Shown piece by piece: positions 18,529 to 27,956 of a stretch of 64,000 nt of DNA. This DNA comes from Achromobacter pulmonis (GTDB lineage Bacteria; Pseudomonadota; Gammaproteobacteria; Burkholderiales; Burkholderiaceae_B): assembly GCF_902859765.1 (NCBI RefSeq), contig NZ_CADIJV010000032.1:1-64000 (forward strand), written 5' to 3'. The first letter of the stretch is position 1, and every line of letters begins with the position of its first letter. The notes beneath the pieces are model-generated. The model was not told the origin of the DNA. It did not search any database and saw only the letters and a program-made list of their open reading frames with translations. Both the position numbers and the translations under genes were made by a program.

Positions 18529-20874
18529 ATGTCTTTTCGCCGGATGTTTCATCACAAAAAGGGTGTACTGCCGGGCGTAGTGCCGAGCCTGATCGCCGCA
18601 TTGCTGCTGCCGGGCATGGCTCATGCTTTCGAGCCTTTTGTCGTGCGGGATATCCGCGTGGAGGGGATCCAGCGTACCGACGCCGGCACCGTCTTTGGTT
18701 ATCTGCCGGTCAAGGTGGGTGAGAAATTCACCGAAGACGAAGCCACCGAGGCGATCCGCCGCCTGTACGGCACGGGCTTCTTCACTGACGTGCAGATCCA
18801 GACCGACAACAATGTCGTGGTGGTGGTGGTCCAGGAACGTCCCACGATCGCATCCGTGAATTTCAACGGCATGCGCGAATTCGATTCCAAGGCCATCACC
18901 AAGTCGCTGGGGCAGGTCGGTTTCGCCGAGGGCCGCATTTTCGACCGCTCCATGCTCGAGCGCGCCGAATACGAACTCAAGCAGCAATACCTGTCCAAGG
19001 GCAAGTATGGCGTCGAGGTGACTTCCACCGTGACGCCGCTGCCGCGTAACCGCGTGGGCGTGAGTTTCGACGTGTTCGAAGGCTCGGTGGCCCGCATCCA
19101 GGAAATCCGCTTCGTCGGCAACAAGGCCTTCTCCGAAAGCGACCTGCTCGACGAATTCAAGCTGACCACGCCGGGCTGGCTGACCTGGTACACCGATACC
19201 GACAAGTATTCGCGCGAAAAGCTCGAGGGCGACCTGGAACGCCTGCGTTCGTTCTATCTCGATCGCGGTTACCTCGAATTCACGGTCGAACCGCCGCAGG
19301 TCACGATCTCGCCGGACCGCAAGGACATCCGCATCACCATTACCGTCCATGAGGGCGAGCCGTACAAGGTGCGCAGCGTCAAGCTGGCCGGCAACCTGCT
19401 CGGCCTGGACAAGGAAATCAATGCCCTGGTGCAGGTCAAGCCGGACGAGACGTTCTCGGCGGCCAAGGCCAACAATTCGGCCAAGGCCATCACCGACTAC
19501 CTGGGCGAGTTGGGCTACGCCTTCGCCAACGTCAACCCGAACCCGCAGCTCGACCGCGCCAAGCATGAGGCCGACCTGACGTTCTACGTCGATCCGAGCC
19601 GCCGGGTTTACGTGCGCCGCATCCAGATCGGCGGCAACACGCGCACCCGCGACGAGGTCGTGCGCCGCGAAATGCGCCAACAGGAAGCCGCCTGGTACGA
19701 CGCCAAGGACATCAAGACCTCGCGCGACCGTGTCGACCGCCTGGGCTACTTCAGTGACGTCAATGTCAAGACCGATCCGGTGCCGGGCTCGCCCGACCAG
19801 GTCGATGTCAACGTCGATGTCAAGGAAAAGCCCACCGGCATGATCAACCTGGGCGTGGGCTACGGTTCGTCCGAGAAGGCGATCCTGTCGGCCGGCATCA
19901 GCGAAGACAACGTGTTCGGCAGCGGCACCAACCTGACGCTGCAACTGAACACCAGCAAGAGCAACCGCGCGGTGGTGTTGTCGCACACCGACCCGTACTG
20001 GACCAAGGACGGCATCAGCCGCACCACGTCCGCGTACTACCGCGTGACCGAGCCCTGGAACAACAACGACGGCGACTATCGCGTCAAGTCCATGGGTCTG
20101 GGCATGAACTTCGGCGTGCCGATCTCGGAATACGACCGGATCTTCCTGGGCGCCAACCTCGAACGCAACCAGATCGATCTGTTCTCGAATTCGCCGCTGG
20201 CCTACCGCAACTTCGTCAATCAGTACGGCGACTCGACCAACTCGGTCATCTTCACCGCCGGCTGGTCCAACGACACCCGCGACAGCGCCCTGGCGCCGAC
20301 CAAGGGTTCGTACACCCGCTTGAAGAGCGACTTCTCGACGGTCGACCTCAAGTACTACATGCTCACCGGCCAGCAACAGTACTTCATCCCGCTGGGCGGC
20401 TCGTACACCCTGGCGCTGAACGGCATGGTCGACTGGGGCCAGAGCTACGGCGGCAAGGACTACCCGATCATCAAGGACGTGTACGCCGGCGGTATCGGCA
20501 CGGTGCGCGGCTACGAAGGTTCGTCGCTGGGTCCGCGCGACCCGGTCACGGGCGACTACCTGGGTGGTTCGCGCCGCATCGTGGCGAACGCGCAGTTGTA
20601 TCTGCCGTTCCCGGGCGCGTCCAAGGATCGCACGCTGCGCTGGTTCATCTTCAGCGACGCGGGCCAGGTCGGCGCCGGCAGCGGCCTGTCTTGCACCGGC
20701 GGCAAGCCGGGCAGCGAGGTCGAGGATCCTTGCGGCTGGCGTTTCTCGGCCGGTATCGGCCTGTCGTGGCAATCGCCGATGGGCCCGCTGCAGCTGTCGT
20801 ACGCCCGGCCGCTCAACGCCAAGGCAGGCGACGACAAGCAGAGCTTCCAGTTCCAGATCGGGACCGGGTTCTGA
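18529..20874 (+). CDS. bamA: Outer-membrane assembly factor BamA
   Basis: BamA is the essential Omp85 core of the BAM complex that folds beta-barrel proteins into the outer membrane. Start MSFRRMFHHKK at 18529 gives 781 residues with a signal peptide of about 33 residues ending MAHA. Five POTRA domains follow (beginning VVRDIRVEGIQRTD), then a 16-strand barrel from about residue 430. The barrel carries the lid-lock VRGYEGSSLGPRD and a C-terminal aromatic signal (QFQIGTGF). GAGGA lies upstream of the ATG. The neighbours rseP, skp and lpxD are canonical. Nothing is truncated. Confidence 0.97.
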   Translation: MSFRRMFHHKKGVLPGVVPSLIAALLLPGMAHAFEPFVVRDIRVEGIQRTDAGTVFGYLPVKVGEKFTEDEATEAIRRLYGTGFFTDVQIQTDNNVVVVVVQERPTIASVNFNGMREFDSKAITKSLGQVGFAEGRIFDRSMLERAEYELKQQYLSKGKYGVEVTSTVTPLPRNRVGVSFDVFEGSVARIQEIRFVGNKAFSESDLLDEFKLTTPGWLTWYTDTDKYSREKLEGDLERLRSFYLDRGYLEFTVEPPQVTISPDRKDIRITITVHEGEPYKVRSVKLAGNLLGLDKEINALVQVKPDETFSAAKANNSAKAITDYLGELGYAFANVNPNPQLDRAKHEADLTFYVDPSRRVYVRRIQIGGNTRTRDEVVRREMRQQEAAWYDAKDIKTSRDRVDRLGYFSDVNVKTDPVPGSPDQVDVNVDVKEKPTGMINLGVGYGSSEKAILSAGISEDNVFGSGTNLTLQLNTSKSNRAVVLSHTDPYWTKDGISRTTSAYYRVTEPWNNNDGDYRVKSMGLGMNFGVPISEYDRIFLGANLERNQIDLFSNSPLAYRNFVNQYGDSTNSVIFTAGWSNDTRDSALAPTKGSYTRLKSDFSTVDLKYYMLTGQQQYFIPLGGSYTLALNGMVDWGQSYGGKDYPIIKDVYAGGIGTVRGYEGSSLGPRDPVTGDYLGGSRRIVANAQLYLPFPGASKDRTLRWFIFSDAGQVGAGSGLSCTGGKPGSEVEDPCGWRFSAGIGLSWQSPMGPLQLSYARPLNAKAGDDKQSFQFQIGTGF

Positions 20875-20984
20875 GCGTCGGCGTTACGCTTGAAAACAAG
20901 GGCAGGGCCCCCCGGCCCGGCCCCTCTGTCGTTTAGTGGCACAATACACACTTTGGCTTTGCCTTACTGGAAGGTGAGATTTTC

Positions 20985-21545
20985 ATGATGTCTGACTTCG
21001 CACTTAAATCATCGAATACGCCGCGTGCCAGCCGCCGTGGCAAGCTGGGCGGCTCCATTGCCCTGGTGGGTGCGCTCATCCTCGGTTCCGTCGCGGCGGT
21101 ACCCGCTCAGGCGCAAGGCACCAAGATCGGCTTCGTCAATACCGAGCGGATCCTGCGTGAGTCCGGCCCCGCCAAGACCGCGCAAAGCAAGATCGAAGCC
21201 GAATTCAAGAAGCGCGACGACGAGCTCCAGCGCCTGAACTCCACCCTGCGCTCGCAAGCCGAAAAGTTCGACAAGGACGCTCCCGTGCTGTCGGAATCGG
21301 ACCGCGTCAAGCGCCAGCGTGAACTGTCCAACCTGGACACCGATCTGCAGCGCAAGCGCCGTGAATTCCAGGAAGACTTCAACCGCCGCCGCAACGAAGA
21401 GTTTTCCAGCATCGTGACGAAGGCCAACGAGGCCATCAAGCGCATCGCCGAACAGGAAAACTACGACCTGATCATCCAGGACGCCGTGACGGTCAACCCG
21501 CGCATCGACATCACCGACAAGGTGATCCAGAGCCTGGGCAAGTAA
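20985..21545 (+). CDS. skp: OmpH/Skp family periplasmic chaperone
   Basis: Skp trimers hold unfolded outer-membrane proteins on the way to BamA. This 186-residue protein has a rather long signal peptide (about 43 residues, cleaved after AQA). A short beta strand KIGFVNTERIL follows, then about 100 residues of charged coiled-coil (heptads of Lys/Arg/Glu), and the family tail YDLIIQDAVTVNPRIDIT. Two adjacent ATGs (20985 and 20988) are possible starts; GGAAGGTGAG lies ahead of both. It lies between bamA and lpxD as expected. Confidence 0.95.
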   Translation: MMSDFALKSSNTPRASRRGKLGGSIALVGALILGSVAAVPAQAQGTKIGFVNTERILRESGPAKTAQSKIEAEFKKRDDELQRLNSTLRSQAEKFDKDAPVLSESDRVKRQRELSNLDTDLQRKRREFQEDFNRRRNEEFSSIVTKANEAIKRIAEQENYDLIIQDAVTVNPRIDITDKVIQSLGK

Positions 21546-21559
21546 GTCGCAGTCGCCGT

Positions 21560-22657
21560 ATGCCGGTTCTACTGGATCTTGCCCGCGCGCCGACGCTTGA
21601 AGCGTTGCTGAGCGCCGCCGATACCCAGGGCATGGACTGGCGCATCAGCGCGCCGGCCGGCGCGGAGCCCTTGCGGGTCCGCGGTATCGGTACCCTGGCC
21701 TCGGCGGGTGGCCAGGAGATCAGCTTCCTGGCCAATCCCAAGTACCAGAGCCAACTCGCGACCACCCAGGCGGGGGCGGTGATCGTCTCGGCCGATGTGG
21801 CCGAGACGCTGGCTGCCGCCGGTGCCGACCGGCCGCGTTTCACGCTGGTCATCTGCAAGCATCCCTATTTGCTGTATGCCCGGGTGGCGCAATGGTTCGA
21901 CGCCGCCCGGCGTCCAGCCCAGGCTGCTGCCACGCATCCGTCGGCGGTGGTCGCGCCTGATGCGCAGATCGAGGCGGACGTGCGTATTGGTCCGAATTGC
22001 GTCATCGAGTCCGGGGCGCGCATCGGGCGAGGCACGGTGCTGGGGGCGGGCTGTGTCATCGGCGCCGCATCCTCGATCGGTCCCGACAGCCGCCTGCATG
22101 CGAATGTCACGCTGTATGAAGGCGTCAAGGTCGGCGCCCGCGCCATCATCCACAGTGGCGCGGTGCTGGGGGCGGATGGTTTCGGCTTCGCGCCGGATCC
22201 GTCGCTGGGGCAGGGCGCCTGGGGCAAGATTCCCCAGCTGGGCGGTGTGTCGGTGGGCGATGACGTCGAGATCGGCGCCAACACCACCATCGACCGCGGC
22301 GCGCTCGAGGACACGCTGGTCGCCGACGGCGTCAAGCTCGACAACCAGATCATGGTGGCACACAACGTGCGCATCGGCAGGCATACCGCGATCGCGGCCT
22401 GCGTGGGCGTGGCGGGTTCCACCACCATCGGCGAGCGCTGCACCATCGGTGGCGCCGCGATGCTGTCCGGACACCTGACGCTGGTCGACGACGTGCACAT
22501 TTCGGGCGGCACCGCGGTGACCTCCAATATTTCCAAGCCTGGCCGCTACACCGGGGTGTACCCGTATGCGGATCACGGCGAATGGCAGCGCAACGCCGCA
22601 GTGATACAACAGTTGGCGCAATTGCGCCGCCGCGTGCGGACGCTGGAAAAAGACTAG
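21560..22657 (+). CDS. lpxD: UDP-3-O-acylglucosamine N-acyltransferase
   Basis: LpxD adds the N-linked hydroxyacyl chain in step three of lipid A synthesis. The 365-residue protein has an N-terminal uridine-binding domain (to about 105), a left-handed parallel beta-helix built from hexapeptide repeats ([20 protein letters not shown]), and a C-terminal helix. The catalytic histidine region is [19 protein letters not shown]. It follows ompH by 14 bases and precedes fabZ-lpxA-lpxB. Length is slightly above the E. coli enzyme (341). Confidence 0.96.
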   Translation: MPVLLDLARAPTLEALLSAADTQGMDWRISAPAGAEPLRVRGIGTLASAGGQEISFLANPKYQSQLATTQAGAVIVSADVAETLAAAGADRPRFTLVICKHPYLLYARVAQWFDAARRPAQAAATHPSAVVAPDAQIEADVRIGPNCVIESGARIGRGTVLGAGCVIGAASSIGPDSRLHANVTLYEGVKVGARAIIHSGAVLGADGFGFAPDPSLGQGAWGKIPQLGGVSVGDDVEIGANTTIDRGALEDTLVADGVKLDNQIMVAHNVRIGRHTAIAACVGVAGSTTIGERCTIGGAAMLSGHLTLVDDVHISGGTAVTSNISKPGRYTGVYPYADHGEWQRNAAVIQQLAQLRRRVRTLEKD

Positions 22658-22728
22658 GGCGCATTGACGCCGCCCGGGTGCGTCCGGCGCCGCAAGATTT
22701 ACTTCATTTCGCAGGAATTCACAGAAAA

Positions 22729-23184
22729 ATGGAACTCGACATCAAGGGGATCATGGAGAGGCTGCCGCATCGTTACCCGATGCTGCTGATTGATCGCGTC
22801 GTCGAAATGGTGCCCGGCAAGTCCATCGTCGCCATCAAGAATGTCTCGATCAACGAGCCGTTTTTCAACGGCCACTTTCCCCACCATCCGGTGATGCCGG
22901 GCGTGCTCATCGTGGAAGCCATGGCCCAGGCCTCGGCGCTGTTCTCGTTCACGGACGAAAACGGCGGCCTGAAGTGCGAAGGCGCCAAGACGGCGTATTA
23001 CCTGGTGGGTATCGATGGCGCGCGTTTCCGCCGGCCGGTGGTGCCGGGCGATCAATTGCGCATCGAGGTCGAAGCCGAGCGCCTGAGCCGCAGCATCTGC
23101 AAGTACCAAGCGCGTGCCACGGTCGACGGACAGGAAGCGGCGTCGGCCAAGCTCATGTGCGCGATCCGCAGCCTGGAAGAGTAA
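22729..23184 (+). CDS. fabZ: 3-hydroxyacyl-[acyl-carrier-protein] dehydratase FabZ
   Basis: FabZ dehydrates beta-hydroxyacyl-ACP in fatty-acid elongation and competes with LpxA for hydroxymyristoyl-ACP. Start [18 protein letters not shown] at 22729 gives 151 residues; the frame extends upstream but that part is not conserved. The hot-dog fold active site is [20 protein letters not shown], with the catalytic His and downstream Glu. lpxA begins directly after the stop with no gap, consistent with tight co-expression of fatty-acid and lipid A synthesis. Confidence 0.97.
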   Translation: MELDIKGIMERLPHRYPMLLIDRVVEMVPGKSIVAIKNVSINEPFFNGHFPHHPVMPGVLIVEAMAQASALFSFTDENGGLKCEGAKTAYYLVGIDGARFRRPVVPGDQLRIEVEAERLSRSICKYQARATVDGQEAASAKLMCAIRSLEE

Positions 23185-23979
23185 ATGGCAGGAAACATCC
23201 ATCCTACCGCCGTCGTCGATCCGGCGGCGAAAATCGACCCCAGCGTGGTCATCGGCGCGTTCTGCGTCGTGGGCCCCGATGTGACGATCGGCGCCGGCAC
23301 CGAGCTTGGCCCGTATTGCATGGTCGATGGCGTGACCACCATCGGGCGCGACAACCGTTTCTACCGGTATTGCTCGATCGGCGGCATGCCGCAGGACAAG
23401 AAGTACAAGGGCGAGCCGACCCGGCTGGTCGTCGGCGACCGCAACACGGTGCGCGAATTCGTCACGCTTAACACCGGCACGGTGCAGGATGGCGGCGCCA
23501 CCACGCTGGGCGATGACAACTGGATCATGGCCTACGTGCACGTCGCGCACGACTGCCATGTCGGCAACAACACCATCCTGGCCAATTCCGTGCAATTGGG
23601 CGGCCACGTCCACGTGGGCGACTGGGCCATCGTCGGCGGCCTGACCGGCGTGCACCAGTTCTCGCGTATCGGCGCGCACAGCATGACGGGCGGCAACAGC
23701 TCGCTGATGCAGGATACGCCGCCGTTCGTGCTGGCCGCGGGCAATCCGTGCCGCCCGGTGGGCATCAACGTCGAAGGCCTGAAGCGCCGCGGCTTCACGC
23801 CGGCCCAGGTGTCGGCGCTGCGTGACGCCTACAAGATCATCTATCGCCGCGGCCTGCCGCTGGATGAGGCGCGCGCGGAGCTGCGCGCCCGCCAGCAGGC
23901 CGAACCCGAAGTCGCCGAGCACCTGCAGACCCTGCTGGATTTCCTCGACGTCGCTTCGCGCGGCATCATCCGCCCATGA
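23185..23979 (+). CDS. lpxA: UDP-N-acetylglucosamine acyltransferase
   Basis: LpxA performs the first step of lipid A synthesis, O-acylating UDP-GlcNAc. The 264-residue protein consists of hexapeptide repeats forming a left-handed beta-helix. The catalytic stretch AYVHVAHDCHVGNNTILAN holds His122 and His125. The C-terminal helical part (RGFTPAQVSALRDAYKIIYR) is typical. The ATG immediately follows the fabZ TAA, and its stop overlaps lpxB by four bases (ATGA). Acyl-chain length preference cannot be deduced safely by eye. Confidence 0.97.
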   Translation: MAGNIHPTAVVDPAAKIDPSVVIGAFCVVGPDVTIGAGTELGPYCMVDGVTTIGRDNRFYRYCSIGGMPQDKKYKGEPTRLVVGDRNTVREFVTLNTGTVQDGGATTLGDDNWIMAYVHVAHDCHVGNNTILANSVQLGGHVHVGDWAIVGGLTGVHQFSRIGAHSMTGGNSSLMQDTPPFVLAAGNPCRPVGINVEGLKRRGFTPAQVSALRDAYKIIYRRGLPLDEARAELRARQQAEPEVAEHLQTLLDFLDVASRGIIRP

Positions 23980-25172
23980 ACATGCGGATCGGCATGGTGG
24001 CCGGCGAGCCCTCGGGCGATCTGCTGGCCGGGCGTATCATTGCCGGTCTGCAGCAGCGCGCCCCGGGCGTGCGGTGCGAAGGCATCGGCGGCCCGCAGAT
24101 GCAGGCGCGCGATTTCGATACCTGGCACCCGATGCATGCGCTGACGGTGTTCGGCTACGTCGACGCCCTCAAGCGCCTGCCCAGCCTGTTGCGCACCTAC
24201 CGTGACGTGTCGCGCCGCTGGCTGGCCGAACCGCCGTCGGTGTTCGTCGGCATCGACGCGCCCGATTTCAACCTGCGCCTGGAGCATCAATTGCGCCAGG
24301 CCGGCACGCCGACCGTGCATTTCGTCGGCCCGTCGATATGGGCCTGGCGCTACGACCGCATCCACAAGATCCGCGAATCGGTCTCGCACATGCTGGTGCT
24401 GTTCCCGTTCGAGGAAGATATCTACCGCAAGGAAGGCATCCCGGTCACCTACGTCGGCCATCCGCTGGCCGGCGCCGTGCCGATGCAACCGGACCGCGCC
24501 GCCGCACGCGCGCGGCTGGGCATCGATCCGGACGCGCGGGTGCTGGCGATCCTGCCGGGTAGCCGTTCGTCCGAAATCCGCTTGCTGGCGCCGCGCTTCC
24601 TGCAGGCCGCGCAGCTATTGCACAAGCGCGATCCGGCGTTGCAATGTGTGGTGCCCATGGTCAACGACCAGCGCCGCGCGGAATTCCAGGCGATCCTGGC
24701 CAAGTACCCGGTGCCGGGGCTGCGCTGCGTCACCGCGCAGGACCTGCATGGCGCCGATGGCGATCGCCAGGCTCCGGTGGCCTGGTCGGTGATGGAAGCC
24801 AGCACCGCAGTGCTGGTGGCCAGTGGCACCGCCACCCTGGAAACCGCGCTGTACAAGCGGCCCATGGTGATTTCCTACGTGCTGTCGCCGCTGATGCGTC
24901 GCATCATGGCTTGGAAGTCCGGACAGGAGCGGCCCTACCTGCCATGGGTCGGCCTGCCCAACGTGCTGTTGCGCGATTTTGCCGTGCCCGAGCTGTTGCA
25001 GGACGATGCCACGCCGGAAAAGCTGGCCGAAGCCACCTGGACGGCCCTGACCGACGAGGCCTTGGCGGCCCGCATCGAGGCGCGCTTCACGGCCTTGCAT
25101 CAGGAACTGCTGCGCGATACGCCGGCGCTTGCCGCCCAGGCGATCCTGGAGGTGGCCGGTGGAGCAGCCTGA
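23976..25172 (+). CDS. lpxB: Lipid-A-disaccharide synthase
   Basis: LpxB joins UDP-diacylglucosamine and lipid X to form the lipid A disaccharide. The 398-residue GT-B fold enzyme begins [19 protein letters not shown] and contains [23 protein letters not shown] and [17 protein letters not shown], all family signatures. A second ATG two codons in is an alternative start. It overlaps lpxA (ATGA) and is itself overlapped by rnhB. Membrane-associated on the cytoplasmic face. Confidence 0.97.
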   Translation: MNMRIGMVAGEPSGDLLAGRIIAGLQQRAPGVRCEGIGGPQMQARDFDTWHPMHALTVFGYVDALKRLPSLLRTYRDVSRRWLAEPPSVFVGIDAPDFNLRLEHQLRQAGTPTVHFVGPSIWAWRYDRIHKIRESVSHMLVLFPFEEDIYRKEGIPVTYVGHPLAGAVPMQPDRAAARARLGIDPDARVLAILPGSRSSEIRLLAPRFLQAAQLLHKRDPALQCVVPMVNDQRRAEFQAILAKYPVPGLRCVTAQDLHGADGDRQAPVAWSVMEASTAVLVASGTATLETALYKRPMVISYVLSPLMRRIMAWKSGQERPYLPWVGLPNVLLRDFAVPELLQDDATPEKLAEATWTALTDEALAARIEARFTALHQELLRDTPALAAQAILEVAGGAA

Positions 25173-25767
25173 TCTGTTCGCCGCGCCCGCGCAGCCGGCG
25201 CTGGTGACTGCGGGCGTCGACGAGGCGGGCCGCGGTCCGCTGGCGGGCGCCGTGTATGCGGCCGCCGTGATCCTGGACCCGGCGCGTCCTATCGACGGCC
25301 TGGCCGATTCCAAGGTGCTCAAGGCCGCCACGCGCGAGGCGCTGGCGCTCGAGATCCAGGCGCATGCCTTGGCCTGGTGCGTGGCCAGCGCCAGCGTGGC
25401 CGAGATCGACAGCCTGAACATCCTGCGCGCCACCATGCTGGCGATGCGCCGCGCCGTCGAAGGCCTGTCGATGGCGCCCCAGTTGGCGCTGGTGGACGGC
25501 AACCAGGCGCCCAAGCTGGGTTGCACGGTGCAGACGGTGATCAAGGGCGACGCCCTGGTGCCAGCCATCTCCGCCGCGTCGATCCTGGCCAAGACCGCGC
25601 GCGATGCCGATCTGCTGCGTTTGCATACGCTCTATCCGCAATACGCCTTCGACCAGCACAAGGGCTACGGCACCGCGCTGCACCTGCAGATGCTGCGCGA
25701 ACACGGCCCCTGCGCCGAGCATCGCCGCAGTTTCGCGCCCATCAAGGCCTTCGGCCTGGTTTCATGA
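25159..25767 (+). CDS. rnhB: Ribonuclease HII
   Basis: RNase HII removes single ribonucleotides and RNA primers from DNA. I place the start at the GTG at 25159, inside the lpxB end, because GGAGG lies at the right distance and the protein then reads (M)[18 protein letters not shown], 202 residues. An earlier in-frame ATG at 25129 lacks a ribosome binding site. The active-site motif [14 protein letters not shown] supplies the DE(D)D carboxylates, with further acidic residues in ALVDGNQAP and [10 protein letters not shown]. It overlaps the next gene by four bases. Confidence 0.95.
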   Translation: MEQPDLFAAPAQPALVTAGVDEAGRGPLAGAVYAAAVILDPARPIDGLADSKVLKAATREALALEIQAHALAWCVASASVAEIDSLNILRATMLAMRRAVEGLSMAPQLALVDGNQAPKLGCTVQTVIKGDALVPAISAASILAKTARDADLLRLHTLYPQYAFDQHKGYGTALHLQMLREHGPCAEHRRSFAPIKAFGLVS

Positions 25768-26552
25768 AACACATCAGTTCCCGCGACAATCCCGCGGTCA
25801 AGGCGCTCGTCAAGCTGGCGGGCACCGCCGGCAAGCGCGGCGCGCCCGTGCTGCTGGACGGCGTGCACCTGTGCCAGGCGTGGCTGCAGCATCATGGCGC
25901 GCCGGACCAGGCCATCTTCGACGTCGAGCGGCTGTCGCAGCCCGATATCGCGGCGCTGGCGGCCGCGGTGCCGCGCGACCGTTGCCTGGCGCTGGATGCG
26001 CGCTTGATGCAGGCGCTGGCCAGCGTGGAAAGCGGGCAGGGCGTGGCCTTCGTGGTGACGCCGCCGCTGCCGTCCCTGCCCGAGGCGGTGGACGAGAATT
26101 GTGTGCTGTTCGACCGGATCCAGGACCCGGGCAATGTCGGCACCTTGCTGCGCACCTGTGCGGCCGCCGGCGTCAAACGCGTGTTCCTGGCCACCGGCAC
26201 TGCGGCCGCCTGGTCGTCCAAGGTGCTGCGCAGCGGCCAGGGGGCGCACTTCGCCCTGGCGATCCACGAGCACGTGGACTTGCAGGCGCTGCTGCCGGCC
26301 CTGCGCGTGCCGCTGGTGGCGACGGCCCTGGAAGGGGCCCAGGACCTGTATGGGGGGCGCCTGCCCGAGCGCTGTGCGTGGGTCTTCGGCCACGAAGGGC
26401 AGGGCGTAGCGGCCGGCTTGCTGGCGGCGGCGCGGCTCAAACTGCGCATTCCCCATGACATGGCCGCGGTCGAGTCGCTCAACGTGGGCGCTGCGGCCGC
26501 CATCTGCCTGTTCGAGCAGCGCCGTCAGGCGCTGGCGGCCGGCGCGCGCTGA
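25764..26552 (+). CDS. TrmH/SpoU family RNA 2'-O-methyltransferase
   Basis: The 262-residue protein starts [20 protein letters not shown], overlapping the rnhB stop (ATGA). The SPOUT knotted domain is clear in the C-terminal half. [20 protein letters not shown] is motif 1, [10 protein letters not shown] motif 2, and [20 protein letters not shown] motif 3 with the S-adenosylmethionine-binding knot. The N-terminal part resembles the substrate-binding domain of 23S rRNA methylases such as RlmB. It probably methylates a ribose in rRNA or tRNA; which site is unknown. This is the last gene of the envelope cluster on this strand. Confidence 0.88.
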   Translation: MKHISSRDNPAVKALVKLAGTAGKRGAPVLLDGVHLCQAWLQHHGAPDQAIFDVERLSQPDIAALAAAVPRDRCLALDARLMQALASVESGQGVAFVVTPPLPSLPEAVDENCVLFDRIQDPGNVGTLLRTCAAAGVKRVFLATGTAAAWSSKVLRSGQGAHFALAIHEHVDLQALLPALRVPLVATALEGAQDLYGGRLPERCAWVFGHEGQGVAAGLLAAARLKLRIPHDMAAVESLNVGAAAAICLFEQRRQALAAGAR

Positions 26553-26670
26553 TATCGTCTGGTCTTCGGCCGCGGCTCCGCTAACGGGGCCGGACCCCGC
26601 TTATACTCTCGCGATATTCATGATCCGGAACCTGTTTCCGGCGTCGGGCCATGGCTACCCAGGAGTCCGC

Positions 26671-26877
26671 ATGGAGCTTGTAAGGATGCTTGTGATGTCG
26701 GCCGCCGCGCTGCCGGTGCCGCTGGAAGCCGGGCAGGCCCGCTATGTGCGCACCGGCATTGTCAGCGGCACGCAAGCGCTGCGGCTGGAGGAATCGGCCG
26801 AGACGGCCCGGCAGGACATGGCCGGCCTGCCTTATTGGGGCGCGGGCTGGCGCGACCGCGAAAAACGGTGCTATTGA
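26671..26877 (+). pseudogene. Truncated DUF2846-like protein (C-terminal fragment)
   Basis: This 68-residue frame (MELVRMLVMSAAALPVPLEA, then GQARYVRTGIVSG) matches only the last third of the DUF2846 lipoprotein at 27413-27892. Shared features are G-Q-x-R-Y-V-R, then alternating hydrophobic and acidic residues, and the ending YWGAGxRxR. Its own signal sequence and the first two thirds of the domain are absent, so it looks like a decayed duplicate or a recombination product. TATACT (26602-26607) upstream could still be a promoter. An independent short secreted peptide cannot be excluded. Confidence 0.55.
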
Positions 26878-26915
26878 TATATATACTTACATATTTTGCC
26901 AACCCGAGGTGTTCC

Positions 26916-27344
26916 ATGAGGTCGTCGCCGGTCATTGGCCAATCATCGACTCGCCGCGTGGGCCGCGTGATGGTGGCCGCGAGCCTGAGCCTGATGGTGT
27001 TGGGTGGCTGCGCATCCGGCAAGCCCGAGCCGGCCAGCCTGGTGCCGGTCGCGGCGGCAGAGCCTGGCAGCGTGATCCAGCTGTCCCGGGCCGTGGTGGG
27101 CGCGCTACCGGCCGATGCCACGGTGACGCTGCCGGCCGCTTCGCAATGGCGGCGCGTGGGCGCGATTGCGCAAGGGGATGTCTATCGGCCCCTGGGGGCG
27201 CAGTTCGTGGTCAGGGCCCCCAGGAAAACCGAAGCCTATCTGGTGGCCTCTTCGGGCCAGTGGGTGGGGTGTTATCTGCCAGGCGAACGCGGCTATGTCG
27301 AGCTGACTCGTCCAGTGGCGCTGCCGGTGGGCATGCGTCAATGA
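26916..27344 (+). CDS. Putative lipoprotein of unknown function
   Basis: Start MRSSPVIGQSSTRR at 26916 is supported by CCCGAGGTGTTCC upstream and gives 142 residues. A basic stretch, a hydrophobic core and the lipobox LMVLGGC (Cys32) mark it as a lipoprotein; Ala33/Ser34 after the Cys suggest outer-membrane sorting. The mature part is short and beta-rich (QWRRVGAIAQGDVYRPLGAQ, then YVELTRP) and I recognise no domain. The upstream 50 bases are unusually AT-rich (TTGATATATATACTTACATA), probably its promoter. It sits between two DUF2846-related frames, so a shared envelope role is possible. Confidence 0.7.
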   Translation: MRSSPVIGQSSTRRVGRVMVAASLSLMVLGGCASGKPEPASLVPVAAAEPGSVIQLSRAVVGALPADATVTLPAASQWRRVGAIAQGDVYRPLGAQFVVRAPRKTEAYLVASSGQWVGCYLPGERGYVELTRPVALPVGMRQ

Positions 27345-27412
27345 ATATAAACAGGTTCGTGCCCAGCGCTGACGCGCAGTGTGCGTAACCGCATCACAGG
27401 AGAGCTGTACGA

Positions 27413-27892
27413 ATGAAGCGCGGAATCAGGATGCTGGCTGCCGCCGCGATCGCGGTGGGGGTGTTGGCGGGTTGCGGCGGCGCCCGTTACCGGGACGTGG
27501 CGGCGAACATTCCCGTCATGGTGCCGGATACCGGCCGGATTTATTTCTACCAGCCGCCAGCGCCTGGCAGCGTGTTGTCGAGCCAACCGTACCTGCGTGT
27601 CAACGGCACCAAGGTGGGGCGTTCCAAGCCGGGCAGCTTTTTCTTCATCAATCGTCCGGCGGGCACCTATCGCGTCGACACGATGCGTGAAAACGAATTC
27701 GTGACCTTCGACCTGGCGCCGGGGCAGACGCGCTACGTGCGCCTGAGCATCGAAGGCGTGGGCGGCAATTCTTCCAGCGTGGGCACCCAGGTCATGCGGA
27801 TGGAAGACTCGGAAACGCTGGCGCAGCAGGAAATGGCGCCGCTGAAGTATTGGGGCGCCGGCTCGCGCGAGCGCGTCAAGCTGCGCCGCTGA
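27413..27892 (+). CDS. DUF2846 domain lipoprotein
   Basis: The 159-residue protein has a lipoprotein signal with Cys21 in GVLAGC. Its mature domain matches DUF2846: TGRIYFYQPP near the start, then LRVNGTKVGRSKPGSFFFIN, AGTYRVD and PGQTRYVRLSIEG. DUF2846 is a small beta-sandwich family of unknown function in Gram-negative envelopes. GGAGAGCTGTACG before the ATG supports the start. It ends at a strong terminator shared with ppsR. A truncated relative lies about 540 bases upstream, which points to local duplication. Confidence 0.8.
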   Translation: MKRGIRMLAAAAIAVGVLAGCGGARYRDVAANIPVMVPDTGRIYFYQPPAPGSVLSSQPYLRVNGTKVGRSKPGSFFFINRPAGTYRVDTMRENEFVTFDLAPGQTRYVRLSIEGVGGNSSSVGTQVMRMEDSETLAQQEMAPLKYWGAGSRERVKLRR

Positions 27893-27919
27893 CCGCCGCC
27901 GGGCGGCCCGCTTTGCACC

Positions 27920-27956
27920 CGCCAAGGGCGCGCCGCCAGCGCGCCCTTGGCGTTTT
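27920..27956. terminator. Strong terminator between the DUF2846 gene and ppsR
   Basis: A 14-pair perfect stem (27920-27933 with 27939-27952, loop CGCCA) is followed by TTTT on the plus strand, reaching the ppsR stop codon. It serves the DUF2846 gene, and because the stem is symmetric it may also end ppsR transcription from the other side. Confidence 0.85.

Noticed and set aside
18523-20772. 749-codon minus-strand frame opposite bamA
   Set aside because: It is a mirror frame of bamA driven by codon bias; there is no ribosome binding site or family resemblance.
26740-27388. Frame overlapping the truncated DUF2846 gene and the small lipoprotein
   Set aside because: It crosses both genes in another frame and lacks a recognisable product.
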